This document shows, in pieces, positions 1-6,900 of a stretch of 12,027 nt of DNA; within the stretch, counting starts at the first letter, position 1, and every line of letters starts with the position of its first letter. This DNA comes from Mucilaginibacter sp. (lineage in GTDB: Bacteria; Bacteroidota; Bacteroidia; Sphingobacteriales; Sphingobacteriaceae). The position numbers and the translations under genes are program-made. The notes under the pieces are model-generated. The model searched no databases. It worked only from the letters and a program-made list of their open reading frames with translations, and was not told where the DNA came from. The DNA is taken from positions 1-12,027 of the forward strand of contig JAFAKI010000304.1 of assembly GCA_019235595.1 (NCBI GenBank), written 5' to 3'.

Positions 1-120
1 GCCTCTCCCCGGTAGTTTAATCGCTCCGCACAATAAATATCACCCTGATTATAGATTATTTCAGGCAAACAACAACATTAGTTCTAAGTTTTACTCATAG
101 CCACCTTAATGTGAATACTT

Positions 121-468
121 ATGAGAAGCTATGAAACTTTAGTGGAAGCCACTAACGATCTGAATAAAAGAGGATATACGGCCAATTTAAGCCTTGAAGG
201 CGATACGCTGGATGACAAGGATAAAAACATACATATGGGCGCCGACGATTTTGAGATAGATGAGTTTTACAGGTTCGAAGGGGATAGCAACCCGTCAGAT
301 ATGTCGATAGTATACGGTATCCGTTCGCCCAAATACAACCTGAAGGGTGTGCTGATAAATGCCTTTGGTATTTATGCTGATGATAGTCGGTCGGCCATTC
401 AAGCCAAGTTGCATCATTACCACGTAAGTACGCAATTGCACCGGGATGATCAGCCGACTTCAGACTAG
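121..468 (+). CDS. Small conserved Bacteroidota protein ('phosphoribosylpyrophosphate synthetase'-labelled family)
   Basis: A 115-residue acidic, soluble protein. The pattern (SYETLVEATNDLNKRGYT near the N-terminus, then DDFEIDEFYRFEG around residues 41-53 and SIVYGIRSP...KGVLINAFGIYAD around residues 62-87) is the one I know from about 100-residue Bacteroidota proteins that databases often label phosphoribosylpyrophosphate synthetase. It is far too short for PRPP synthase (about 310 residues) and shows no PRPP-binding loop or ATP flexible loop, so I regard that label as a propagated error and the function as unknown. No signal peptide or membrane segment is seen. There is no Shine-Dalgarno sequence; a weak -7-like TAAGTTTT lies at 85-92. 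It converges on the gene ending at 574, and its TAG stop lies inside the inverted repeat of the shared spacer. Gene confidence is high, function is not assigned. Confidence 0.85.
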   Translation: MRSYETLVEATNDLNKRGYTANLSLEGDTLDDKDKNIHMGADDFEIDEFYRFEGDSNPSDMSIVYGIRSPKYNLKGVLINAFGIYADDSRSAIQAKLHHYHVSTQLHRDDQPTSD

Positions 469-583
469 TTAGCAGTTCCCGGTTTGCAGTCTGCAGGTGC
501 AAGATATTGTTAGGCAAACTGCGCGCTGTTAACTGCAAACTGTTATTGCCAACTGCGCACTGAAAACTGCAAACTAAAGTCTG
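461..583. repeat. 3'-end word-repeat hairpin spacer A (word AACTGCAAACTG)
   Basis: The spacer between two convergent genes is made of variants of one word. GTTTGCAGT (482-490) is complementary to ACTGCAAAC at 532-540 and 566-574. AACTGCGCGCTG and AACTGCGCACTG (551-562) are further variants. The outer ends also pair: CAGACTAGTTAGCAGTT (461-477) resembles the reverse complement of 565-583, CAGACTTTAGTTTGCAGTT. Both stop codons, TAG 466-468 (+) and CTA 574-576 (stop TAG on -), therefore lie in the outermost arms. It probably acts as a bidirectional 3'-end structure; there is no U-tract of the classical intrinsic kind. Confidence 0.75.
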
Positions 584-1125
584 GCTAATATTTTCCTTCC
601 TCGTGACTGAATAGCGGCAGTCCCGTCACGCATCAAAAAACGGATCTGGTTGGCCAGTTCTTCAGCTATCCATGGATAACGGTCGCGGACATTAAACAAG
701 GCTTCCGACGCAAAGACTTTGACTGCAATAAGCACTTTTGGGTCGATCAGCCAATCGAACAACTGCTCAACTACCGGTTCCAGATCAACCTCTGCTAATT
801 TTTGTTTTATGACGGTCGGCGCTTTAGGCGATGTGATATGCATCAGGATTTTAGCATAATGCCTTTTGCAGCTAGGGTTGTCTACATCCTTTACCCTTGA
901 AATCAGATATTCCAGGTTTTCAATATAGTTCTCGGGTTTCTGTAAAAATAGGTTTTCGAGTATCCAGGCTGCCCGGAATGCAACGTTTTTTTCAGGATGA
1001 AAAGTGATATCGATCAGGTCTTTTACAGAAAACTGTTGTTTTTTGATGATCGTGCTCATTTTAACCACCTTTGTTTTGGTTAGGGTGGCGCTTATTTCTT
1101 TTATCAGTTCATCAGATGTAAGCAT
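574..1125 (-). CDS. Helical-repeat-like protein, paralogue of its upstream neighbour (copy 2)
   Basis: A 183-residue protein of unknown function. From residue 32 to the C-terminus it aligns without gaps to the neighbouring 186-residue protein at about 45% identity by my hand count. The most conserved blocks are YAKILMHITSP (residues 90-100) and ASEALFN.R.RYPWIAEEL (139-157). The sequence is rich in amphipathic helix patterns (for example FRAAWILENLF, residues 50-60) and has no signal peptide or membrane segment, which suggests an alpha-solenoid (HEAT/ARM-like) cytoplasmic protein; that fold is inference. It follows its paralogue by 24 bp on the same strand and is probably cotranscribed. Its stop codon lies inside repeat spacer A. 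It contains no recognisable catalytic motif, so a scaffold or interaction role is the likeliest reading. Confidence 0.85.
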   Translation of the reverse strand: MLTSDELIKEISATLTKTKVVKMSTIIKKQQFSVKDLIDITFHPEKNVAFRAAWILENLFLQKPENYIENLEYLISRVKDVDNPSCKRHYAKILMHITSPKAPTVIKQKLAEVDLEPVVEQLFDWLIDPKVLIAVKVFASEALFNVRDRYPWIAEELANQIRFLMRDGTAAIQSRGRKILARL

Positions 1126-1149
1126 CTTTAAACCCGATCAGGAGCAAGA

Positions 1150-1710
1150 TTAATCTTCAGGGTGCAGGTAGCTCAGAATATAATTGCACTTGGCCAGCAG
1201 GTTAGGAGTGGCTGTCCGGGTGATATATTCAAGCTGTTTGGAAAGTTCTTCGGCAATCCATGGATAACGATGGCGCAGGTTAAATAAAGCTTCGCTTGCC
1301 GACGAACGCACACTAACCAGCATTTTTGGGTCGATCATCCACACAAAGCACAGCTCCACCACACGTTCCATTTCAATTTCTTTCATCTTTTCGCGAACAT
1401 CTCTCGGAACCTCAGGCGATGTAATATGCATCAATATTTTGGCATAAGGTTTTTTGCTGCGCACGCTCTCAAGGTCGAAAGTACGATCAATAAAATATTG
1501 GATATCCTGGTAGTAATTTTCAGGGAATTTGAACATAACGTATTCCAGTAAACGCGCAGATTTTGAGGCAATTTCCTTGTCCTCGTGAAAAGTTAAGTCG
1601 ACCAATTCCCGTAAAGAGAAGTTTTCCCTTTTTAGTTGGTGCCCCAGTTTGGCTACTGTAGTTCCCTTGCCGGGAGCGGACATATGCTGAATTAGTTGCG
1701 ACTGCGTCAT
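1150..1710 (-). CDS. Helical-repeat-like protein, paralogue of its downstream neighbour (copy 1)
   Basis: A 186-residue protein of unknown function, first gene of a tandem duplicate pair. It shares with copy 2 the blocks YAKILMHITSP (residues 89-99) and ASEALFN.R.RYPWIAEEL (138-156) plus the PENY motif near residue 63-66, aligned with a constant one-residue offset. The N-terminal 30 residues differ between the copies, suggesting different partners. No signal peptide, membrane helix, Cys/His cluster or enzyme motif is visible; an all-helical HEAT/ARM-like fold is inference. Upstream, the minus strand carries TAACTTTTG (1751-1759), one base longer than the -7 consensus TAnnTTTG and about 40 bases before the start, next to a near-perfect dyad at 1757-1775. 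The pair may therefore have its own promoter divergent from the M16 genes. Confidence 0.85.
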   Translation of the reverse strand: MTQSQLIQHMSAPGKGTTVAKLGHQLKRENFSLRELVDLTFHEDKEIASKSARLLEYVMFKFPENYYQDIQYFIDRTFDLESVRSKKPYAKILMHITSPEVPRDVREKMKEIEMERVVELCFVWMIDPKMLVSVRSSASEALFNLRHRYPWIAEELSKQLEYITRTATPNLLAKCNYILSYLHPED

Positions 1711-1756
1711 TTCGGTTAGGCTTTTCTTTTACTTCCTGTTCTCAGCTGTTCAAAAG

Positions 1757-1775
1757 TTATCAACAATTGTGATAA
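1757..1775. promoter_or_regulatory. Near-palindrome in the divergent promoter region (possible operator)
   Basis: TTATCA and TGATAA flank a CAATTG core. Removing one A (1762 or 1763) would give the perfect palindrome TATCACAATTGTGATA. It touches the candidate -7 element of the leftward gene pair (1751-1759). A regulator binding site is possible but unproven; an AT-rich region can give such dyads by chance. The rest of the 224-bp divergent spacer 1711-1934 is AT-rich (T/A runs at about 1833-1860), with no other gene seen. Confidence 0.25.
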
Positions 1776-1901
1776 ACGTGTGTTGAAAAAGACATCGTAA
1801 ATATAACACTAGTTTACATCTTCTCCAAGACTTTTTAATTAAAAAAATATTTTTTATTTTATACTGACAATACCTGATTTAGCTACTTCGGCTAAAAATT
1901 C

Positions 1902-1909
1902 TACATTTG
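1902..1909 (+). promoter_or_regulatory. Bacteroidota -7 promoter box for the M16 peptidase pair
   Basis: TACATTTG matches the primary sigma factor consensus TAnnTTTG of Bacteroidota exactly. A TTTA at 1878-1881 sits 20 bp upstream, at the place of the -33 TTTG element. The expected transcription start is near 1916, giving a leader of about 19 bases before the ATG at 1935. Confidence 0.6.
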
Positions 1910-1934
1910 CAATCCACTTTATTTTATTTTTTAG

Positions 1935-3170
1935 ATGGTTAAATTCAACCGTTTTACTTTGGATAACGGGCTTCGTGTTATCGTTCACGAAGATCCCACC
2001 ACACCCATGGCCGTGCTTAACATTTTGTACGATGTGGGCGCACGCGATGAAGATCCTGATCAGACCGGCTTTGCGCATTTATTTGAGCACCTGATGTTTG
2101 GCGGATCAATCAATATCCCGCAATATGATGAACCGCTGCAGCGTGTAGGTGGCGAGAATAATGCTTTTACCACCAACGACATCACCAATTATTATATCAC
2201 GCTACCGGCCTCTAATATCGAAACAGCTTTCTGGCTGGAAAGCGACCGTATGCTGAGCCTTGCCTTCAGCAAAAAGAGCCTTGAAGTACAGCGTAATGTG
2301 GTGATCGAAGAGTTTAAACAACGCTACCTGAACCAGCCTTATGGGGATGTTTGGTTGAAATTGCGACCGCTGGTTTACAAAAAACACCCCTATCAGTGGG
2401 CTACGATAGGCAAAGAGATCAAACATATAGAGGATGCCCGCATGGAAGACGTAAAGGCGTTCTTCAAGAAACATTATAATCCGCAGAACGCTATTATGGT
2501 GGTCGGCGGTAATGTAACAACCGAACAAGCAAAGCAACTGGCTGAAAAATGGTTCGGTCCGATCCCTGCCGGCGAAAAATATCACCGCAATCTGCCGCAG
2601 GAACCCACTCAAATAGAAGCACGCAGGCAAACGGTTACCGCCAAAGTGCCGCTGAATGATGTGTACATTGCATTTCACATGCCCGGCCGTCTGGATAATG
2701 GCTATTATGAGGCTGATTTGATCTCAGACATTTTATCAAGAGGCAATTCTTCGCGTTTGTACAAAACGCTGGTCAAGGACAAGCAATTGTTCAGTGAAAT
2801 ACACGCCTATAATATGGGTAGTTTTGACCGGGGAATGTTCGTTGTTGAAGGAAAACCTTTGGAGAATGTGAGTATTGAAGCCGCTGAAGCCGCCATTTGG
2901 GAGGAGCTGGAAATAATAAAACAACAATTGGTTCCGGCAGATGAGCTGACCAAAGTGAAGAACAAAACAGAATCAACTATGGTTTTTTCTGAAATGTCGC
3001 TGCTGGATAAGGCCATGAACCTGGCGCAATTCGAGCTTTTTGGCGATGCTGAGAAATTGAACCACGAAACCGATAAATACCTGGCTGTGACAGCCGAACA
3101 GATACAAAAACAGGCTCAGGAGATTTTCCGAAAAGAGAATTCTTCTACATTGATTTACCTGGCGGCGTAG
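1935..3170 (+). CDS. M16 family zinc peptidase, catalytic subunit
   Basis: A 411-residue M16B-type (processing-peptidase/pitrilysin clan) zinc metalloprotease. The inverted zinc motif HxxEH is HLFEH, residues 48-52 (H48 and H52 as ligands, E51 as general base). The third ligand is a glutamate in VVIEEF, E126 or E125, the expected distance downstream. The second half has the M16 C-domain pattern with GNSSRLYKTLV near residue 270. No signal peptide or lipobox is seen, so it is probably cytoplasmic, unlike many Bacteroidota M16 proteins. The next gene encodes an M16 homologue without the zinc motif; such tandem pairs are known to form heterodimers in which one subunit cleaves and the other helps hold the substrate. 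The window gives no hint of the substrate. Its TAG stop lies at the edge of repeat spacer B. Confidence 0.95.
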   Translation: MVKFNRFTLDNGLRVIVHEDPTTPMAVLNILYDVGARDEDPDQTGFAHLFEHLMFGGSINIPQYDEPLQRVGGENNAFTTNDITNYYITLPASNIETAFWLESDRMLSLAFSKKSLEVQRNVVIEEFKQRYLNQPYGDVWLKLRPLVYKKHPYQWATIGKEIKHIEDARMEDVKAFFKKHYNPQNAIMVVGGNVTTEQAKQLAEKWFGPIPAGEKYHRNLPQEPTQIEARRQTVTAKVPLNDVYIAFHMPGRLDNGYYEADLISDILSRGNSSRLYKTLVKDKQLFSEIHAYNMGSFDRGMFVVEGKPLENVSIEAAEAAIWEELEIIKQQLVPADELTKVKNKTESTMVFSEMSLLDKAMNLAQFELFGDAEKLNHETDKYLAVTAEQIQKQAQEIFRKENSSTLIYLAA

Positions 3171-3301
3171 AGTTAATAAAGGTTGTAGAAGTTATAAATG
3201 TTGAAATGGTTGTAGCGGTTGGAAGTCTCTGGCCTCACACAATTTCCGCAATATTTATAACTTCTACAACAACTACAACATCTACAACCATTATAACTTT
3301 G
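3167..3301. repeat. 3'-end word-repeat hairpin spacer B (word TTGTAGAAGTTATAAA)
   Basis: Bases 3182-3203 pair with 3249-3270 as a 22-bp stem (one G-T wobble) around a 45-base loop. The core TTGTAGAAGTTATAAAT (3183-3199) is perfectly complementary to 3253-3269. GGTTGTAG recurs at 3181 and 3208, and CTACAAC recurs three times with a 9-base period (3264, 3273, 3282). The upstream stop region GTAGAGTTAATAAA (3167-3180) is itself a degenerate copy of the word. A second TTATAACTT copy at 3291-3299 forms the -7 box of the next gene. Confidence 0.85.
3294..3301 (+). promoter_or_regulatory. -7 box immediately before the second M16 gene
   Basis: TAACTTTG matches TAnnTTTG exactly. It ends 4 bases before the ATG at 3306, so a transcript begun here would start at or next to the start codon (leaderless or nearly so). 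There is no clear -33 element. The box is embedded in a copy of the repeat word of spacer B (TTATAACTT), so it may be a by-product of the repeat. Read-through from the first M16 gene is the alternative. Confidence 0.35.
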
Positions 3302-3305
3302 ATTA

Positions 3306-4586
3306 ATGAAATTAGAAAGAACAATAGCACCTGAATTTAAAGCGGTTGGGCAAATAGAACTGATCAAGCCAGAACAGATCGATCTGGGTAATGGCTGCAA
3401 GATGTTTTGTTTCAATTCGGGCGACCAGGACCTGGTGCGCATCGAGTGGATATTCGGTAACCTGCGTTTTGATCCCGCAAAGCCTTTATTGAATGTCGCG
3501 GTAAATACCATGCTTACTGAAGGCACATCGAAACTGTCGGCTTCACAAATTGCTGATCAGATCGATTTTTATGGAGCATTCTTACAGGTAGATTATGGCT
3601 ATGATCACTCGCAGGTAGTACTTTATACCTTAACCCGTCACCTGGCTGCTACTTTGCCGGTGATGAAGGATATTATTACCGATTCGGTTTTTCCTGAAAA
3701 AGAACTGGCAACTTTTATCCGCAACCAGCAGCAAAAACTACAGGTTAGTTTACAGAAGAATGATGTGGTTGCGCGCCGTAAATTTAACAAAGCAATTTAT
3801 GGAGATACCATTTATGGTTTAGGCGCCGAGCTGGACGATTATAAAACCCTTCACCGTGAGGACATGCTGGAGCATTTCAAACAAATGTACCAGCCATCAA
3901 ATTGCACCATCCTGGTATCGGGTAAGATTGAACAATCGACCCTTGATCTGTTAAAAGAGTCCTTCGGAAAAGATTGGTGTAATAGTTCTATCAAAGCGGA
4001 TACTTCACAGCCCGACCTAAAACCTGCTGCCGATCATTTTTATTTTGTTGAGAAACCGGAGGCATTACAATCAGCAATACGGATGGGTTTACCATCCATT
4101 AACCGCACGCATCCAGATTTTCCTTGCTTACAGGTAATGAACACTGTTTTAGGCGGATATTTTGGATCAAGATTGATGGCCAACATCCGCGAGGATAAAG
4201 GCTACACCTATGGTATCGGGTCCGGATCGAGCTCATTAAATAAAGGCGGAGCTTTCTTTATAGCTACCGAAGTTGGCGCTGATGTTTGTAAATCGGCTGT
4301 TAATGAAATCGAGAAAGAGATCAATATTCTCAAAACCGTTCTGGTACCTGAAGATGAATTATCCCTGGTCAGAAATTATATGCTGGGTTCTCTTTTAGGT
4401 AGCCTGGAAAACATATTCTCGCACGCCGATAAATTCAAAAATATCTACTTCTCCGGCCTTGGTTATGACTACTACGACAGGTATACAGAAGTAGTTAAAT
4501 CCATCACATCGGTTGAAGTAATGCAAATGGCCAAGAAATATTTAGATACCGATAACTTTTACAAAGTTATTGTTGGCAAATACTAA
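3306..4586 (+). CDS. M16 family peptidase-like protein, non-catalytic partner
   Basis: A 426-residue M16-fold protein. At the place of the zinc site it reads LLNVAVNTMLTEGTSKLSA, so HxxEH is absent and the subunit cannot bind zinc in the canonical way. It keeps the R/Y substrate-holding motif of M16 C-domains: GSRLMANIREDKGYTYGIGSG with R289, Y300 and Y302. No signal peptide is visible. It follows the HxxEH subunit on the same strand after 135 bp, and the pair should form a heterodimer comparable to mitochondrial processing peptidase alpha/beta; this partnership is inferred from family knowledge and synteny. The spacer contains a 22-bp hairpin and a possible start-proximal promoter, so the two subunits need not be made in equal amounts. 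It ends 7 bp from the convergent SUKH gene. Confidence 0.93.
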   Translation: MKLERTIAPEFKAVGQIELIKPEQIDLGNGCKMFCFNSGDQDLVRIEWIFGNLRFDPAKPLLNVAVNTMLTEGTSKLSASQIADQIDFYGAFLQVDYGYDHSQVVLYTLTRHLAATLPVMKDIITDSVFPEKELATFIRNQQQKLQVSLQKNDVVARRKFNKAIYGDTIYGLGAELDDYKTLHREDMLEHFKQMYQPSNCTILVSGKIEQSTLDLLKESFGKDWCNSSIKADTSQPDLKPAADHFYFVEKPEALQSAIRMGLPSINRTHPDFPCLQVMNTVLGGYFGSRLMANIREDKGYTYGIGSGSSSLNKGGAFFIATEVGADVCKSAVNEIEKEINILKTVLVPEDELSLVRNYMLGSLLGSLENIFSHADKFKNIYFSGLGYDYYDRYTEVVKSITSVEVMQMAKKYLDTDNFYKVIVGKY

Positions 4587-4593
4587 ATATTGG

Positions 4594-5076
4594 TTATACC
4601 TCAAATTCTGATTCCGGAACAAGCCCGTTAAAGAAATCCTCAAAACTTTCTGCAAGTTCGATATCTTCTTCACATTCAACGTCAATCCAACGCACAGTTG
4701 GGTTGACGCCGTTTCTGTAATCGAGCGTTATCCACCAATGCCCGTCGCCTTCCAAAAGCACTTGTTTTTCAGGCAGACCCCATTCTTGAGTCATATATTC
4801 AGTCTCCAAAATATTATGGACAGTAGAAATTGAATCATCTGTTATAATTCCTGATAATGAGATCAGTGGTACATGGTCGACTGACCACGAGGTTTTTTGA
4901 TTAGTTGGAAATGCAAATCGCCTGGTATATCCTCCGTTTTTAATTTTAAGAAGTTCAATTAATAGCAGCGGAAGTTTAACACCCAATGATTCTTCGGCAA
5001 TTTGAATCATCTCATTTGTTAAAGACGGGTGTTTGCCCTTTCCTTCTTTCCAAAATTCTGTCAATAATATTCCCAT
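4594..5076 (-). CDS. SMI1/KNR4 (SUKH) family protein
   Basis: A 160-residue protein with the SUKH domain pattern: IQIAEESLGVKLPLLLIELLKIKNGGY (about residues 25-51), then the signature LLEGDGHWWITLDYR (about 107-121), WIDVECEED and AESFEDFFNGL at the C-terminus. SUKH proteins are known as immunity proteins against polymorphic nuclease toxins, and many copies stand alone without a known partner. No toxin, secretion gene or second immunity gene is seen here, so the role of this copy is open. It is flanked by convergent M16 genes (7-bp gap) and divergent guaB. By eye it is more AT-rich than guaB and the M16 genes, compatible with later acquisition, but this needs a computed GC value. A consensus -7 box lies 50 bases upstream. 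Confidence 0.88.
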   Translation of the reverse strand: MGILLTEFWKEGKGKHPSLTNEMIQIAEESLGVKLPLLLIELLKIKNGGYTRRFAFPTNQKTSWSVDHVPLISLSGIITDDSISTVHNILETEYMTQEWGLPEKQVLLEGDGHWWITLDYRNGVNPTVRWIDVECEEDIELAESFEDFFNGLVPESEFEV

Positions 5077-5126
5077 TTGCTTTATTTAGTTCTATTGAGA
5101 ATTGCTTTTAAATAACGCTAAAGAGA

Positions 5127-5134
5127 CAAACGTA
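5127..5134 (-). promoter_or_regulatory. Bacteroidota -7 box for the SUKH gene
   Basis: On the minus strand this reads TACGTTTG, an exact TAnnTTTG match. The predicted transcription start is near 5120, giving a leader of about 44 bases to the ATG at 5076. A TTG lies 15 bp upstream, closer than the usual 19-21, so the -33 element is uncertain. Confidence 0.45.
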
Positions 5135-5210
5135 GGATTAAATATATATCAACCTATTGTCATCATAATATAAATTCGACATTGTAATTCCGAAATCCGA
5201 AATAAAAAGC

Positions 5211-5218
5211 TATCTTTG
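5211..5218 (+). promoter_or_regulatory. Bacteroidota -7 promoter box for guaB
   Basis: TATCTTTG matches TAnnTTTG exactly and would start a transcript near 5225, a leader of about 28 bases before the ATG at 5253. The -33 element is not obvious. I saw no riboswitch-like structure in the 176-bp divergent spacer 5077-5252. Confidence 0.55.
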
Positions 5219-5252
5219 CCCGGCAAATAATAAATCCAAAAAGTTATTTGCT

Positions 5253-6728
5253 ATGCAGTTAGATCCCTCCAAATTTGTCGCCGAAGGCTTAACTTACGAC
5301 GACGTTTTACTACTCCCGGCTTATTCAGAAGTTTTACCGCGTGATGTAGATACCGGTTCATGGCTTACAAAAAAGATCAGGCTGAATATTCCTGTTCTTT
5401 CAGCAGCGATGGATACCGTAACCGAATCTGCTTTGGCCATTGCGATTGCGCAGGCCGGCGGAATGGGCATCCTGCACAAAAACATGTCTATCCAGGCGCA
5501 GGCCGATGAAGTTCGCAAAGTAAAGCGTTCCGAAAGCGGTATGATACAAGACCCCGTAACGCTTCATGAAGATTCAACTGTAGCAGACGCAGTAAAGATT
5601 ATGCGCGAATTCAGGATCGGGGGCATCCCGGTTATAAATGGTAACCGCCAGTTAAAAGGTATCATTACCAACCGCGACCTGCGTTTCCAAAAAGAAATGA
5701 ACCGCCCGGTAAGCGAAGTGATGACCAGCGCTAACCTGATCACGGCCCCTCAGGGGACTACCTTGTTGCAAGCCGAAGAAATACTTCAAAACCATAAGAT
5801 CGAAAAACTGCCGGTGGTTGATAATGGAGGCCACCTTTGCGGTTTGATCACTTTTAAAGATATCCAGAAGTTTAAAAACTACCCAAGCGCTTGTAAAGAC
5901 GAATTTGGTCGTTTACGTGTAGGAGCTGCCGTAGGTGTAGCCGCGGATAATATCGAACGTGTAAAAGCATTGGTGCAAGCCGGTGTGGATGTGATCACGG
6001 TAGATACCGCTCATGGCCATTCTAAAGGTGTGATTGATATGGTGAAAGCCGTCAAAGCATTATTCCCTGACCTGCAAGTGATTGCAGGTAATATTGCTAC
6101 TGCCGATGCTGCCATTGCCCTTGCCGATGCTGGTGCTGATGCAGTTAAGGTAGGTATCGGTCCGGGTTCTATCTGTACTACACGTATCGTTGCCGGTGTA
6201 GGTGTTCCTCAATTATTTGCTGTTTATGAATGTGCCACAGCGTTAAAAGGCCGTGGTATCCCGGTTATTGCCGATGGCGGTATTAAACAAACCGGTGATA
6301 TTGTAAAAGCAATCGCTGCTGGTGCAAGTTCTATTATGGCAGGCTCATTGTTTGCAGGAGTAGAAGAGTCACCTGGTGAAACTATCATCTACGAAGGCCG
6401 CAAATTCAAATCATACCGTGGTATGGGTTCAGTTGAGGCAATGGACAAAGGCTCAAAAGACCGTTATTTCCAGGATGAAACCGATGTGGTAACCAAACTG
6501 GTTCCTGAAGGTATAGTAGGACGTGTTCCATATAAAGGCACCCTGTCAGAAGTGATATACCAATATATCGGTGGATTACGTGCCGGTATGCATTATTGCG
6601 GTGCTGCTAATATTGATCAGTTACAGGAAGCCAAATTTGTACGTATTACCGCTGCCGGTATGCGCGAAAGCCATCCGCACGATATTACGATCACGAAGGA
6701 AGCTCCGAATTATACGAGTAAGGGTTGA
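5253..6728 (+). CDS. guaB: Inosine-5'-monophosphate dehydrogenase
   Basis: Converts IMP to XMP with NAD+, the committed step of guanine nucleotide synthesis, in the cytoplasm. The 491-residue length is typical of bacterial IMPDH. The N-terminal barrel start is GLTYDDVLLLPAYSEVLP (about 12-29). Two CBS domains interrupt the barrel at roughly residues 97-150 and 155-212. The catalytic loop GPGSICTTR carries the nucleophile C308. SYRGMGSVEAM binds the phosphate, and the flap has the R404-Y405 pair (DRYFQ) used in hydrolysis. The C-terminal SHPHDITITKEAPNY looks like the Bacteroidota form. It has its own promoter. Its TGA stop (6726-6728) lies in the first of two tandem GGTTGATT words, where repeat spacer C begins. 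The next gene acts on nucleoside monophosphates, a loose functional link. Confidence 0.98.
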   Translation: MQLDPSKFVAEGLTYDDVLLLPAYSEVLPRDVDTGSWLTKKIRLNIPVLSAAMDTVTESALAIAIAQAGGMGILHKNMSIQAQADEVRKVKRSESGMIQDPVTLHEDSTVADAVKIMREFRIGGIPVINGNRQLKGIITNRDLRFQKEMNRPVSEVMTSANLITAPQGTTLLQAEEILQNHKIEKLPVVDNGGHLCGLITFKDIQKFKNYPSACKDEFGRLRVGAAVGVAADNIERVKALVQAGVDVITVDTAHGHSKGVIDMVKAVKALFPDLQVIAGNIATADAAIALADAGADAVKVGIGPGSICTTRIVAGVGVPQLFAVYECATALKGRGIPVIADGGIKQTGDIVKAIAAGASSIMAGSLFAGVEESPGETIIYEGRKFKSYRGMGSVEAMDKGSKDRYFQDETDVVTKLVPEGIVGRVPYKGTLSEVIYQYIGGLRAGMHYCGAANIDQLQEAKFVRITAAGMRESHPHDITITKEAPNYTSKG

Positions 6729-6894
6729 TTGGTTGATTAAGTTGGATTATGTTGATTGAGTTGAAGTTGTTGGAAAATTAACAAGATTTTCTTTCGGACT
6801 TAACTGACTTTCCCGAATTTCGAACTAAATCAATCTAAATCAATCTAAATCAATCTAAATCAATCACTAATTCACTAACTCACTAATTCACTCA
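6723..6894. repeat. 3'-end word-repeat spacer C (GGTTGATT left, CTAAATCAAT x4 right)
   Basis: The left half (6723-6772) repeats TTGATTGG/TTGATTAAG-type words and is nearly C-free. GGTTGATT occurs in tandem at 6723-6730 and 6731-6738 and covers the guaB stop. The right half is nearly G-free: four exact tandem copies of CTAAATCAAT (6825-6864), then four 8-base copies of the TTCACTAA type (6863-6894), ending 6 bases before the next ATG. TTGATT and AATCAA pair, so the halves are complementary, though less perfectly than in spacers B and F. No -7 consensus is seen, so the LOG gene may be read through from guaB. Confidence 0.8.
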
Positions 6895-6900
6895 TTAAAA

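Noticed and set aside
2..100. An open frame entering from the left edge and ending at a TAG at 98-100
   Set aside because: Only about 32 codons are visible and they show no recognisable protein pattern; the stretch is better treated as upstream sequence of the gene at 121.
152..538. A 128-codon open frame on the minus strand
   Set aside because: It lies antisense to the conserved gene at 121-468 and runs through repeat spacer A; its translation has no family resemblance.
2202..2678. A 158-codon open frame on the minus strand
   Set aside because: It is wholly antisense to the M16 catalytic subunit, whose motifs are clear in the plus frame.
3173..3526. A 117-codon open frame on the minus strand across spacer B
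   Set aside because: Its C-terminal half is translated word repeat (Tyr/Asn/Cys-rich low complexity) and its N-terminal half is antisense to the second M16 gene.
6825..6894. Possible CRISPR array
   Set aside because: The units are 8-10 bases and contiguous, without spacers, and no cas gene is present.
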